A stretch of DNA of 5,665 bases from an uncultured Clostridia bacterium (GCA_934647145.1 CAKUFB010000182.1:1-5665), one strand, 5' to 3'. Shown: positions 1 through 5,665, counted from the stretch's first letter. Notes: generated by a model from the letters alone, not told the origin. Program-made: numbers and translations.

Positions 1-3000
1 ATGTGCCGGTCGAAGGCATAGTAGCCCGACTCGGACACGCCCCAGGGAGCGCCCTCCGCCGCGCGAACCTGCGCCTCGATCACCGCGTCCCGGCTCTGGC
101 GCAGCAGCGAGCCGGCGCATCCGGGAATCAGCAGCTCGGGCATCAGGTACTCGAACATCGTGCCGCTCCAGGAGAGCAGCGCCGCGCCCTTTTCCGTGCG
201 GGTCATCGCCCGGCCGAGCGCCTGCCAGTGCCGCGCCGGAACCTGCCCGAGCAGTATGGCGGCATAGCTCAGCAGGCGCGACTCGGAGGCCAGCAGGTCG
301 TACCTCGACTGGCTCATCCTGCCGCTCTCCACGTCCATGCCGATGTAGAACAGCTCCCGCTTCTCGTCGTACAGCGCGCGCAGGTTCATGCCCGCGGCCA
401 GCGCCTGCAGCCTGCCGGAAAGCGGCGGAACCGCCTGGGCGCAGCACATCAGCGCCGCCGCCAGGTTGCCCGAGTCCACCGCTGAGACATAGCGGGGGAA
501 AAGGGGCGCGCCGGTGCGGGTGTCGTACCAGTTGTACAGTTGACCCTCCCACTTTTCCAGCCGCTCCAGCGTGGAAAGCGCCGTTTCGACGCGCCGAATA
601 CACTCATCCCCGTCGATCAGCCCCAGCTCCCGCGCGCTCACGCAGCACATAAGGTACAGCGCCATGTTGGTCGGCGAGGTACGCCGGGCCAGGCCGATTG
701 GCGGGTCGAGCTGCTCGTTATCGGGCGGCAGGCCGTTGTCCTCCACCGTGTCCTCGAAAAAGCGCCAGGTGCGCGCCGCCAGATCCATCAGCGTCTCCCA
801 CTGCGAGGGGTCGGGCGCAAAGGCCTGCTCGCGCGGCCTTTCAAGGAAAGCGCTCAGCGCGTCGGCCGTCCACCACAAAACGCACAGCGGCACCCCGGGC
901 AGAAGAAGCAGCGGCTGAAGCGGCAGGCTGGCAAACAGCGCCAGCGCGCACAGCCGTGAAAAGCCCATGGGCAGCTTTTCAGTTTTCTTCTCCGCGTCGT
1001 CGGCGGTCACCCAGTCCAGCAGCCGCCGCTTCGAAACGCCCTGCCGCCACAGCGCCCGGCCGATCGCCCGCAGCGTACACGCGGCCTCAAGCGGCGCGAA
1101 CGCGACCCGGCACAGCGCGAGCAGCCAGCTGTCGCCCTCCCGCACACCCGGCCCGATGAGCGGCAGCAGGTCGGGCAGCAGCGCAAACAGGATGGCCTCC
1201 GGCCTGCGCAGCCAGAATGCGGCCAGTATCAGCGCGACCTGCCCGCCGGAAAGCAGACTGCGCAGCAAATTGTCGCACAGCTTGAACCGGTCGATGGGCT
1301 TCAGGCGCTCGCTCTCCCGCCAGCCGCACGCAAACGGCAGCAGCTGCCAGTCGCCCCGCGTCCACCGCTCCAGGCGCTTGAGCCAGGCGCGCAGGCTTTT
1401 GGGGTGACCTTCGTAGAGGGTCACGTCGTTGACCTGCCCCGCGCCCGCGAGCAGGCCCTCGATCAGGTCGTGACTGAGTATGCGATTGTCCGGCAGGCGG
1501 CCCTGCAGGCGCGCGGAAAAGGCGTTTGCGTCCAGTATGCCCTTGCCCGAATAGATGCCCTGCCCAGACCCGTCCTGCCACGCGTCCGAGGCGCAGGAGG
1601 CATAGGTGTCCACGCCCCCCGGCCCGCCGAAGAGCGCCGTGAATTCATTGACCTGCCCGTCCAGCGCCGTCTGCGCGCGCGGAGCCAGCACCGCGTAGCC
1701 GCGCGTTTCGCCCCCCTCCACCCGCGCCCGGTTGATCGGGTGCGCCATCGTCGCGATCAGGCGCAGCATGTCCTCGGGCAGCAGCTGCCCGCCCGCGTCC
1801 AGCGTCAGCACAAACGGATACGCCCGGTCAAAGCGCGGCGGCTCCAAAAAGGCGTTCTCGCCCAGCCGCAGGTAACTGAGCAGCGCGCCCAGCGCCCCCC
1901 GCTTGCGCTCGTGCGCCATGTATTTGCGATCCCGCGGCTGGTATTCGCGCGCGCGGCACAGGAAATAATACTTTTCCCGCCCGGCGCGCCCGTTCGCCCG
2001 GGCAATTCCCCGCTTCGCCGCCGACAGAATCGCCTCGTCCGCTGGCAGACTGGCCTGCGCCGCGTCGGGCAGGTCGCCCAGCAGCAGAAAGTCGATATTC
2101 TCGTCCGGCTGGTTCGCGCCCAGATTCTCCAGCTCGGCCGCAAGCGCCTCCGCACGCGCTTCGCCGCTGAGCAGCGCGGGCATGACCAGCAGCGTCCGGT
2201 GTTCGCCGCCCGCCTCCTTCAGCGCCAGACGGAGCAGCGGCTTCGGCCTCGCCAGGCGCGCCGCCGCGCGGTTGACCAGCTCCTCGGCAATCGCCCAGGC
2301 GCACGCCGTCCAGGCAAAGACCGCCCACCAGGGCAGTTTTAACGCGCCAAAAAGCGCGATTTCGAGCGCGCAGCAGGTCAGAATCGCGCCGATACGCCTC
2401 GCCCCCGTCGGGTCGGGATACAGCCGCAGCGTTTTTCTCAGGCGAAGGCCGCGGCTCATCGCCTCGAGCCCCTCGTTCGTGTACAGCCACCAGCTCACCT
2501 CCCGCCGGACGCCCTCGCCTGCCCGCGCCCGCTCGACGGCCTGCCCGGCCACGGTGCGCTCCTTGAGTCCGCTCGCCCGGCTCAGGCGAACCACCTGCGC
2601 GCGAACCTGCGCCCGGGAGGCCTTGTCCATGCGCGGATAGGTGCCGGACGGGTCGGTAAGCAGCGCCTGCTCCACCCGGCTGACCTGCTCAAAGCGCTCT
2701 GCCCAGTCGAGACCCTCCAGCATGCGCAGTGTGGAGAGCAGGTTGTTCATCAGCAACAGCGAAAGCGCGCACTTTTCCCGCTCCACGCGCACCAGCTCCT
2801 CGACCGAGCCGTCGCCCAGGCGCTTTTCCAGCGCCTCGCGCCGTTCGGGCTGCTCGCGCTCGTGCAGCAGGTGAAGCGCGTGCTCGCAGAACGCGCCGTC
2901 CCGGAGCACCGGCGCCGCGTGCGGGTTCTCCACCCACTCTGCCGCCGCCCGGCGCGCCTTTTCCCGCTCGAGCACGCCCTTTCCCACCCGCAGATAGGCG

Positions 3001-3446
3001 TTCTCCAGCGCCAGGCTCAGCGCGCACGGGACGCTCCAGATTTCGTCCATCCGCAGCGCGCGCACCTCGTCATAGGCGCGGATCGCCTGCGTCAGGCGCT
3101 CGGGCGTGACCAGCGCGTCGCTGTGGGCGACCAGCTCGTCCATCATCGCCTGCACGCGCACCCGCTCCGCGCAGGCAGGCAGCCGGCCTGTGCCCGGACG
3201 GGTCTGCGCGCTGAAGAGCGCCTCGAGTACCCGCGCGCTGCTCAGCATCCAGGCAAGCTCGTCCGAACGCTCATCCTCCCCGACCCGCAGGGCGCGGGCC
3301 GCGCGGTGCATGTCGCGCACAATGTCTATGCTGCCGCGCAGCGCCCGCAGGCCGGTCACGTTCTCCCGGAGCGCCAGCGCGCGCATGTGCTGCTGCATGG
3401 CCTGTTCGTCATAGGGGATACCCCGCATAAAGTCGTCTGAACGCAT
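1..3446 (-). CDS. Cyclic beta-1,2-glucan synthase family protein (GT84 plus glycoamylase-like domain), 3' end outside window
   Basis: Reading the minus strand from the ATG at 3446 gives 1148 uninterrupted codons running off the left edge. Family members (NdvB, ChvB, Cgs) are membrane enzymes that polymerise glucose from UDP-glucose into beta-1,2-glucan and cyclise it. Visible in order: the family N-terminal helical region, with DPSGTYPRMD at residues 265-274; two membrane segments at about 353-390; a GT84 domain with TLDAGGQL (D550), GIYSGKGI (630-637), NRILSHDLIEG (654-664) and ERWTRGDWQ (693-701); membrane segments at about 722-765 and 828-866; then the glycoamylase-like cyclisation domain (GH189, as I recall) with RTSPTN (922-927), VDSGN (990-994), SWSGTMFEYLMP (1092-1103) and WGVSES (1135-1140). 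E1099 and E1139 sit in these conserved motifs. The usual DxD is DAG here. Full-length relatives are about 2800 residues, so a C-terminal GH94-like part probably lies outside. The family call is firm; product and activity are inferred. Confidence 0.9.
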   Translation of the reverse strand, partial: MRSDDFMRGIPYDEQAMQQHMRALALRENVTGLRALRGSIDIVRDMHRAARALRVGEDERSDELAWMLSSARVLEALFSAQTRPGTGRLPACAERVRVQAMMDELVAHSDALVTPERLTQAIRAYDEVRALRMDEIWSVPCALSLALENAYLRVGKGVLEREKARRAAAEWVENPHAAPVLRDGAFCEHALHLLHEREQPERREALEKRLGDGSVEELVRVEREKCALSLLLMNNLLSTLRMLEGLDWAERFEQVSRVEQALLTDPSGTYPRMDKASRAQVRAQVVRLSRASGLKERTVAGQAVERARAGEGVRREVSWWLYTNEGLEAMSRGLRLRKTLRLYPDPTGARRIGAILTCCALEIALFGALKLPWWAVFAWTACAWAIAEELVNRAAARLARPKPLLRLALKEAGGEHRTLLVMPALLSGEARAEALAAELENLGANQPDENIDFLLLGDLPDAAQASLPADEAILSAAKRGIARANGRAGREKYYFLCRAREYQPRDRKYMAHERKRGALGALLSYLRLGENAFLEPPRFDRAYPFVLTLDAGGQLLPEDMLRLIATMAHPINRARVEGGETRGYAVLAPRAQTALDGQVNEFTALFGGPGGVDTYASCASDAWQDGSGQGIYSGKGILDANAFSARLQGRLPDNRILSHDLIEGLLAGAGQVNDVTLYEGHPKSLRAWLKRLERWTRGDWQLLPFACGWRESERLKPIDRFKLCDNLLRSLLSGGQVALILAAFWLRRPEAILFALLPDLLPLIGPGVREGDSWLLALCRVAFAPLEAACTLRAIGRALWRQGVSKRRLLDWVTADDAEKKTEKLPMGFSRLCALALFASLPLQPLLLLPGVPLCVLWWTADALSAFLERPREQAFAPDPSQWETLMDLAARTWRFFEDTVEDNGLPPDNEQLDPPIGLARRTSPTNMALYLMCCVSARELGLIDGDECIRRVETALSTLERLEKWEGQLYNWYDTRTGAPLFPRYVSAVDSGNLAAALMCCAQAVPPLSGRLQALAAGMNLRALYDEKRELFYIGMDVESGRMSQSRYDLLASESRLLSYAAILLGQVPARHWQALGRAMTRTEKGAALLSWSGTMFEYLMPELLIPGCAGSLLRQSRDAVIEAQVRAAEGAPWGVSESGYYAFDRH

Positions 3447-3454
3447 ACATCAGG

Positions 3455-3459
3455 CTCCT
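3455..3459 (-). promoter_or_regulatory. Ribosome binding site of the glucan synthase gene
   Basis: On the minus strand AGGAG lies 8 nt before the ATG at 3446, which fixes this start. A second ATG at 3450 is only 4 nt from the AGGAG and opens a 13-codon frame that stops at once. The 3446 frame begins MRSDDF and quickly reaches family-like sequence (DEQAMQQHMRALA), so little or no N-terminus is missing. Confidence 0.75.
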
Positions 3460-3470
3460 GTTCCTCGTCA

Positions 3471-3492
3471 TTGTCCAGTTATTATGGACCAA
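3471..3492. repeat. Inverted repeat overlapping the predicted -10 and start site
   Basis: GTCCA at 3473-3477 and TGGAC at 3485-3489 are perfect inverted repeats around a 7-nt AT-rich centre. With one extra C the arms extend to TTGTCCA and TGGACcAA. The repeat covers the predicted -10 box and start site of the minus-strand gene, a typical operator position. It could also arise by chance or act as an mRNA hairpin. Confidence 0.35.
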
Positions 3493-3509
3493 TGCGCCGC
3501 CCGGTATGC
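3480..3509 (-). promoter_or_regulatory. Candidate sigma-G (forespore) promoter for the glucan synthase
   Basis: On the minus strand GCATA (3509-3505) is followed after exactly 18 nt by CATAATA (3486-3480). The published Bacillus sigma-G consensus is about gHATr, 17-18 nt, CATnHTA, so every informative position fits. Transcription would start near 3473, giving a leader of about 27 nt with the AGGAG site well placed. CATAAT is also one base from a sigma-A -10 box, but no TTGACA-like -35 lies at 17 nt. This is a prediction from consensus only. Confidence 0.5.
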
Positions 3510-3533
3510 GATACATGCCGCGGGACGCGCGCG

Positions 3534-3541
3534 CATACGAT
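3534..3541 (+). promoter_or_regulatory. Weak candidate sigma-E -10 box upstream of spoIVFA
   Basis: CATACGAT resembles the sigma-E -10 consensus CATACAnT, and the spoIVF operon is sigma-E controlled in Bacillus subtilis. No convincing -35 lies 13-15 nt upstream; the nearest ATA-containing stretch (GATACAT, 3510-3516) is about 17 nt away. A start about 7 nt downstream would give a leader of only about 12 nt, barely containing the ribosome binding site. An alternative, GATACATG at 3510-3517, has a worse -35. The real promoter is unresolved. Confidence 0.2.
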
Positions 3542-3547
3542 GAAGGC

Positions 3548-3554
3548 AGGAGGT
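3548..3554 (+). promoter_or_regulatory. Strong ribosome binding site of spoIVFA
   Basis: AGGAGGT lies 6 nt before the ATG at 3561 and is a near-perfect Shine-Dalgarno sequence. It selects 3561 over the in-frame TTG at 3471 and the ATGs at 3492 and 3540. Translation from those would read through the regulatory region, giving a Cys- and Arg-rich extension unlike the family. Confidence 0.85.
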
Positions 3555-3560
3555 GTGACC

Positions 3561-4280
3561 ATGACAAACGGCGAACAGCTCAAGATCCTGACCGGGCGGC
3601 AGCCGCCCGAGACGCAGCCTGAAAAAAAGAAGCGCGCGGAGGGCTGGGCGCATCGCGCCCGCTTTTTCCGGCGCGGGAAGCAGCCAAACCGCCCCGCGGA
3701 CAAACCCGCCGCGCCCCGGCTGACCTTCGGCGAGCGGCTGATCCGAAACAGCGCGGTGGCCTGCGCGCTGCTCCTGACCCTGATGGCGGTGCGCAACATC
3801 GACGCGCCCTGGAGCAACCGGCTCACGCAGTCGATCCGCTCGGCGGTCAGTATGCGCGTGGACTGGGACAACACCATCGGACGGCTGCGCTTCGTGCGCG
3901 CGCTGATGCCCGACGCGGCGCTGGTCTTCCTGAACATGAACGGCGAAAACGCGCTGGCGCGGCCGGTCGAGGGCACGCTCAGCCACGCCTTCTCCTCCGA
4001 CCAGCCCTGGCAGGAGTACGCCTGCGCGGCCGGCTCGCCCGTTTCCTGCGCACAGGCGGGCACAGTGACGGCGGTGGGGCGCGGCGCGGGTAACGACTAT
4101 ATCGTGCTCGTCTCCCACGAGGGCGGCGAGAGCGTGTACGGCTACCTGGCCTCGGCCGGCGTGCAGGAGGGCCAGCAGGTGGAAAAGGGGCAGGAGCTGG
4201 GCAAAAGCAGCGACAGGCTGTATTTCGAATGGCGCGAGGAAGGGCAGAGCGTCGATCCCGCCGAACGCCTGGGCGGCTGA
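3561..4280 (+). CDS. spoIVFA: Stage IV sporulation protein FA (SpoIVFA), degenerate LytM/M23-domain regulator
   Basis: A 239-residue protein. Residues 1-62 are basic and hydrophilic, 63-79 form one membrane segment, and the rest is an extracytoplasmic part with a LytM/M23 fold at about 132-236. Recognisable pieces are ARPVEGTLSHAF, GSPV (158-161), GTVTAVG (167-173), YIVLVSHEGGESVYGYL (180-196), VQEGQQVEKGQELG (201-214) and VDPAERL (231-237). The zinc ligands of active M23 peptidases are absent: the HLHFE motif reads RLYFE (219-223), and the upstream His and Asp positions carry Gln and Glu in my alignment. It should therefore be a non-catalytic scaffold. In Bacillus subtilis SpoIVFA sits in the outer forespore membrane on the mother-cell side, holds SpoIVFB inactive with BofA, and is cleaved by SpoIVB. 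Immediate coupling to a spoIVFB homologue makes this identification strong, although the sequence alone would only say M23-like membrane protein. Confidence 0.85.
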   Translation: MTNGEQLKILTGRQPPETQPEKKKRAEGWAHRARFFRRGKQPNRPADKPAAPRLTFGERLIRNSAVACALLLTLMAVRNIDAPWSNRLTQSIRSAVSMRVDWDNTIGRLRFVRALMPDAALVFLNMNGENALARPVEGTLSHAFSSDQPWQEYACAAGSPVSCAQAGTVTAVGRGAGNDYIVLVSHEGGESVYGYLASAGVQEGQQVEKGQELGKSSDRLYFEWREEGQSVDPAERLGG

Positions 4281-5119
4281 TGCGCGTCAAGGTACACCCG
4301 CTGTGCCCGGTCATGCTCCTGTGCGCGCTGTTTCTGGGCGAGGGCCTGCGCATGACCGTGCTGCTGATCTCGGTGACGCTGCACGAGCTCTCTCACGTCG
4401 CGGCGGCGCGCCTGTTTCAGGTGCCGGTCGCGGAGCTGGAGCTGATGCCCTGCGGCGGCGCGGCGCGGTTCGAGGATGTATGGGGCATGCGGCCGGGCGT
4501 TTTATGCCTGGTCGCCCTGTGCGGCCCGCTGACCAACGGCCTGCTCGCCTGCCTGTGCGCCGCGATGGGCTGGTGGGGACTGCTTTCGGGCGAGATCGTC
4601 TGCCTGGCGGTTTTTTCCAACCTGTGCCTGATGGCGTTCAACCTGCTGCCCGGACTGCCGCTGGACGGGGGACGCATACTCTGCGCGCTGCTGATGCGCC
4701 GCCTGCCGCCCGCAAGGGCCGTGCGCAGGGGCGTGTGGCTTGGTCAGGCGCTGGGCGGCGCGCTGATCGTCTCGGGCTGCGCGATGGCCGCTTTGGGTCA
4801 GTATAACCTGACGCTGATCCTGTGCGGCGCGTACCTGCTGCTCAGCGCCCCCGTCGAGGCCCGCAGAATCACCAGCGCAGCCCTGCACTCGCTCATGGAG
4901 CGCGAAAAGGAGCTTGCGCGCTGTCACGCGCTGCCCGTGCGCATGCTGGCCGTTGCGGCCGACGCCTCTCCCGCCGAAATGGCGGCGCATCTGGTGCCCG
5001 GACAGGTGCACCGCTTTCTGATCTCCGGGGAACGCATGCGGGTGCTTGAGGAGCGCGACCTGCTGCGCGCCCTGCTCAGATCATCCCCGGAGCTCGCGGA
5101 GCCGCGCGCCAAGACATAA
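4280..5119 (+). CDS. spoIVFB: SpoIVFB, pro-sigma-K processing intramembrane metalloprotease (M50B, site-2 protease family)
   Basis: A 279-residue polytopic membrane protein. The zinc motif HELSH occupies residues 35-39 (H35, E36, H39) inside a membrane segment, and the third ligand is D129 in NLLPGLPLDGG (121-131). Hydrophobic segments lie at about 8-23, 26-44, 73-97, 100-123, 152-172 and 175-190. The soluble tail at about 213-268 resembles the CBS domain of SpoIVFB, which senses ATP in Bacillus. In sporulating cells SpoIVFB cuts pro-sigma-K in the mother cell after a forespore signal relieves inhibition by SpoIVFA. The ATG shares its A with the TGA of spoIVFA (TGATG), so translation is probably coupled; no strong separate ribosome binding site is seen. 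An upstream in-frame ATG at 4229 lies inside spoIVFA and would add 17 basic residues, so I reject it. Length and motifs match the family. Thirteen cysteines, mostly in membrane segments, are a little unusual. Confidence 0.93.
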   Translation: MRVKVHPLCPVMLLCALFLGEGLRMTVLLISVTLHELSHVAAARLFQVPVAELELMPCGGAARFEDVWGMRPGVLCLVALCGPLTNGLLACLCAAMGWWGLLSGEIVCLAVFSNLCLMAFNLLPGLPLDGGRILCALLMRRLPPARAVRRGVWLGQALGGALIVSGCAMAALGQYNLTLILCGAYLLLSAPVEARRITSAALHSLMEREKELARCHALPVRMLAVAADASPAEMAAHLVPGQVHRFLISGERMRVLEERDLLRALLRSSPELAEPRAKT

Positions 5120-5150
5120 CAGAAACAGGCCATCCCGGAACAATCCACTC

Positions 5151-5177
5151 CCGCTCTTTTGAGGTATAATGGAGCGG
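5151..5177. repeat. Inverted repeat flanking the -10 box of the riboflavin kinase gene
   Basis: CCGCTC (5151-5156) and GAGCGG (5172-5177) are perfect 6-bp inverted repeats separated by 15 nt that contain TATAAT. This placement would suit a repressor site. In so GC-rich a genome a 6-bp repeat may be chance. Confidence 0.25.
5165..5170 (+). promoter_or_regulatory. Sigma-A -10 box for the riboflavin kinase gene
   Basis: A perfect TATAAT stands in the 74-nt spacer after spoIVFB. The expected -35 region 16-18 nt upstream (about 5141-5148) has no good TTGACA match and there is no TG extension. Transcription would start near 5177, leaving a leader of under 20 nt. It suggests the kinase gene has its own vegetative promoter, separate from the sporulation operon. 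No FMN riboswitch can fit in this spacer. Confidence 0.5.
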
Positions 5178-5178
5178 C

Positions 5179-5185
5179 AAAGGAG
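5179..5185 (+). promoter_or_regulatory. Ribosome binding site deciding the riboflavin kinase start
   Basis: AAAGGAG lies 8 nt before the ATG at 5194. The in-frame GTG at 5185 overlaps this site and has no ribosome binding site of its own at a proper distance, so ATG 5194 is preferred. Confidence 0.75.
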
Positions 5186-5193
5186 TGAGTTCC

Positions 5194-5601
5194 ATGGACA
5201 GGCAAACGACTCTCAGGGGAACCATCGTACACGGACAGGGCGTCGGCCACCGGTTCGGCTTCCCGACCGCCAATCTCCAGGTTGCGGCGGGCACGGCGCT
5301 GCCTCCGCGCGGAGTATACGCCAGCGCAGCCGTGATCGACGGCAGGCGGTATGCCGGTGTAACCAACATTGGCGCGCGCCCGACCGTGACCGATTCGCCC
5401 GAGGTGACGATTGAGACCTTCTTTATCGGCTACGAGGGCGATCTGTACGGCCGTGAGCTCGAGGTGACACTGCATGCCTTCCTGCGCGACGTTCGCCGCT
5501 TCGACAGCATGGAGGCGCTCAAGGCTCAGATCGATCTCGACAAGACGCGCGCGGCGGAGATGCTGGGAAAGGAAAAACAGGCGGAGAGCGACGCGCCATA
5601 A
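5194..5601 (+). CDS. ribF: Riboflavin kinase, stand-alone RFK domain (C-terminal half of RibF)
   Basis: A 135-residue protein covering one complete flavokinase domain, which phosphorylates riboflavin to FMN with ATP in the cytoplasm. Family motifs occur in order: GTIVHGQGVGHRFGFPTAN (9-27), whose PTAN (24-27) supplies Mg and phosphate contacts; LPPRGVYA (36-43); VTNIGARPTV (56-65); TIET (72-75), with E74 the expected catalytic base; DLYGREL (83-89); and FLRDVRRFDSMEALKAQIDLD (96-116). The usual bacterial RibF is about 310 residues, with an N-terminal FMN adenylyltransferase (FAD synthetase) half. That half is absent here: the gene starts with its own ribosome binding site directly at the kinase domain, and the upstream sequence is spoIVFB. 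FAD synthesis must then rely on another gene. I use the symbol ribF for the family; only the kinase activity is supported. No frameshift or decay is seen. Confidence 0.9.
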   Translation: MDRQTTLRGTIVHGQGVGHRFGFPTANLQVAAGTALPPRGVYASAAVIDGRRYAGVTNIGARPTVTDSPEVTIETFFIGYEGDLYGRELEVTLHAFLRDVRRFDSMEALKAQIDLDKTRAAEMLGKEKQAESDAP

Positions 5602-5604
5602 AAT

Positions 5605-5635
5605 CGCCCGGGAGCGGCGCTACCGTTCCCGGGCG
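5605..5635. terminator. Hairpin 1 just after the riboflavin kinase gene, possible bidirectional terminator
   Basis: CGCCCGGGAGCGG (5605-5617) pairs with CCGTTCCCGGGCG (5623-5635) over 13 pairs, one of them G-U, around loop CGCTA. It starts 3 nt after the stop codon. On the plus strand it is followed only by GTTGCG, so it lacks a U-tract. On the minus strand it is followed by ATTTTATGG, a short U-tract overlapping the kinase stop, so it could also stop a convergent gene arriving from the right. Confidence 0.6.
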
Positions 5636-5637
5636 TT

Positions 5638-5662
5638 GCGATTCCCGCAGGGAATCGCCTTT
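5638..5662 (+). terminator. Hairpin 2 in tandem, probable intrinsic terminator
   Basis: GCGATTCCC (5638-5646) and GGGAATCGC (5650-5658) form a perfect 9-bp stem with loop GCA, followed by CTTTATG at the window end. The U-run is short (three), so this is a modest terminator by itself but plausible with hairpin 1 two bases upstream. Confidence 0.5.
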
Positions 5663-5665
5663 ATG

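Noticed and set aside
3..3440. Many long plus-strand and other-frame open frames opposite the glucan synthase gene
   Set aside because: They are Arg/Ala/Pro/Gln-rich, lack family motifs, and lie opposite a continuous minus-strand frame full of conserved motifs. They are shadows of GC-rich codon use.
3409..3450. 13-codon minus-strand frame from the ATG at 3450
   Set aside because: Only 4 nt separate it from AGGAG, it ends after 13 codons inside the large gene, and it shows no leader-peptide pattern such as a codon run or attenuator hairpin.
3519..3535. Alternating CG run as possible Z-DNA or a repeat element
   Set aside because: It is short and interrupted, and such runs are common in sequence this GC-rich.
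3471..3560. In-frame N-terminal extension of SpoIVFA from the TTG at 3471
   Set aside because: The near-perfect AGGAGGT before ATG 3561 decides the start, and the extension would translate the promoter region.
3468..4118. Minus-strand frame of about 216 codons opposite spoIVFA
   Set aside because: Its sequence is a low-complexity mirror of the plus-strand codons, without motifs or a ribosome binding site.
4229..4279. Upstream ATG for SpoIVFB
   Set aside because: It lies inside spoIVFA, adds a strongly basic stretch foreign to the family, and the TGATG overlap at 4280 is a classic coupled start.
5120..5193. FMN riboswitch before the riboflavin kinase gene
   Set aside because: The spacer is far too short for an RFN element and has none of its conserved AGGG... 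and GAA... segments.
1..5665. CRISPR array, tRNA, rRNA, insertion sequence or prophage signals
   Set aside because: No spaced direct repeats, cloverleaf, transposase motifs or terminal inverted repeats were seen on either strand.

Overview
The window looks like chromosomal DNA from a high-G+C, endospore-forming Firmicute, most likely a member of the Clostridia. Strongly GC-biased third codon positions run throughout. A spoIVFA-spoIVFB pair is present, found only in endospore formers. I cannot name the genus. Every gene I see is intact inside the window except the large minus-strand gene, whose 3' part lies beyond the left edge.

Layout. Positions 1-3446 (minus strand) hold the first 1148 codons of a very large protein of the cyclic beta-1,2-glucan synthase family (NdvB/ChvB/Cgs type): family N-terminal helical region, membrane segments, GT84 glycosyltransferase domain, more membrane segments, and most of the glycoamylase-like cyclisation domain. 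Positions 3447-3560 are a divergent intergenic region. It carries a good match to a sigma-G (forespore) promoter facing the glucan synthase, overlapped by an inverted repeat. Positions 3561-5119 (plus strand) are spoIVFA and spoIVFB, overlapping by one base, the regulator and the membrane metalloprotease that activate pro-sigma-K in the mother cell. Positions 5120-5193 are a short spacer with a perfect TATAAT box. Positions 5194-5601 encode a stand-alone riboflavin kinase domain, i.e. the C-terminal half of a typical RibF. The window ends in two tandem hairpins (5605-5658).

How they fit together. SpoIVFA/SpoIVFB imply that this organism makes sigma-K as a pro-protein and activates it by intramembrane proteolysis, which some clostridia have lost. 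The divergent glucan synthase has a predicted forespore-type promoter, so it may be made during sporulation; this is inference from a consensus match. Its GT84 active site is unusual: the expected Asp-x-Asp reads Asp-Ala-Gly, so the polymerase activity is uncertain. The riboflavin kinase appears to be an independent housekeeping unit.

I found no tRNA, rRNA, CRISPR array, insertion sequence or prophage gene. No clearly new system is visible. The points most worth a second look are the altered DxD motif, the predicted sporulation control of the glucan synthase, and the single-domain riboflavin kinase.
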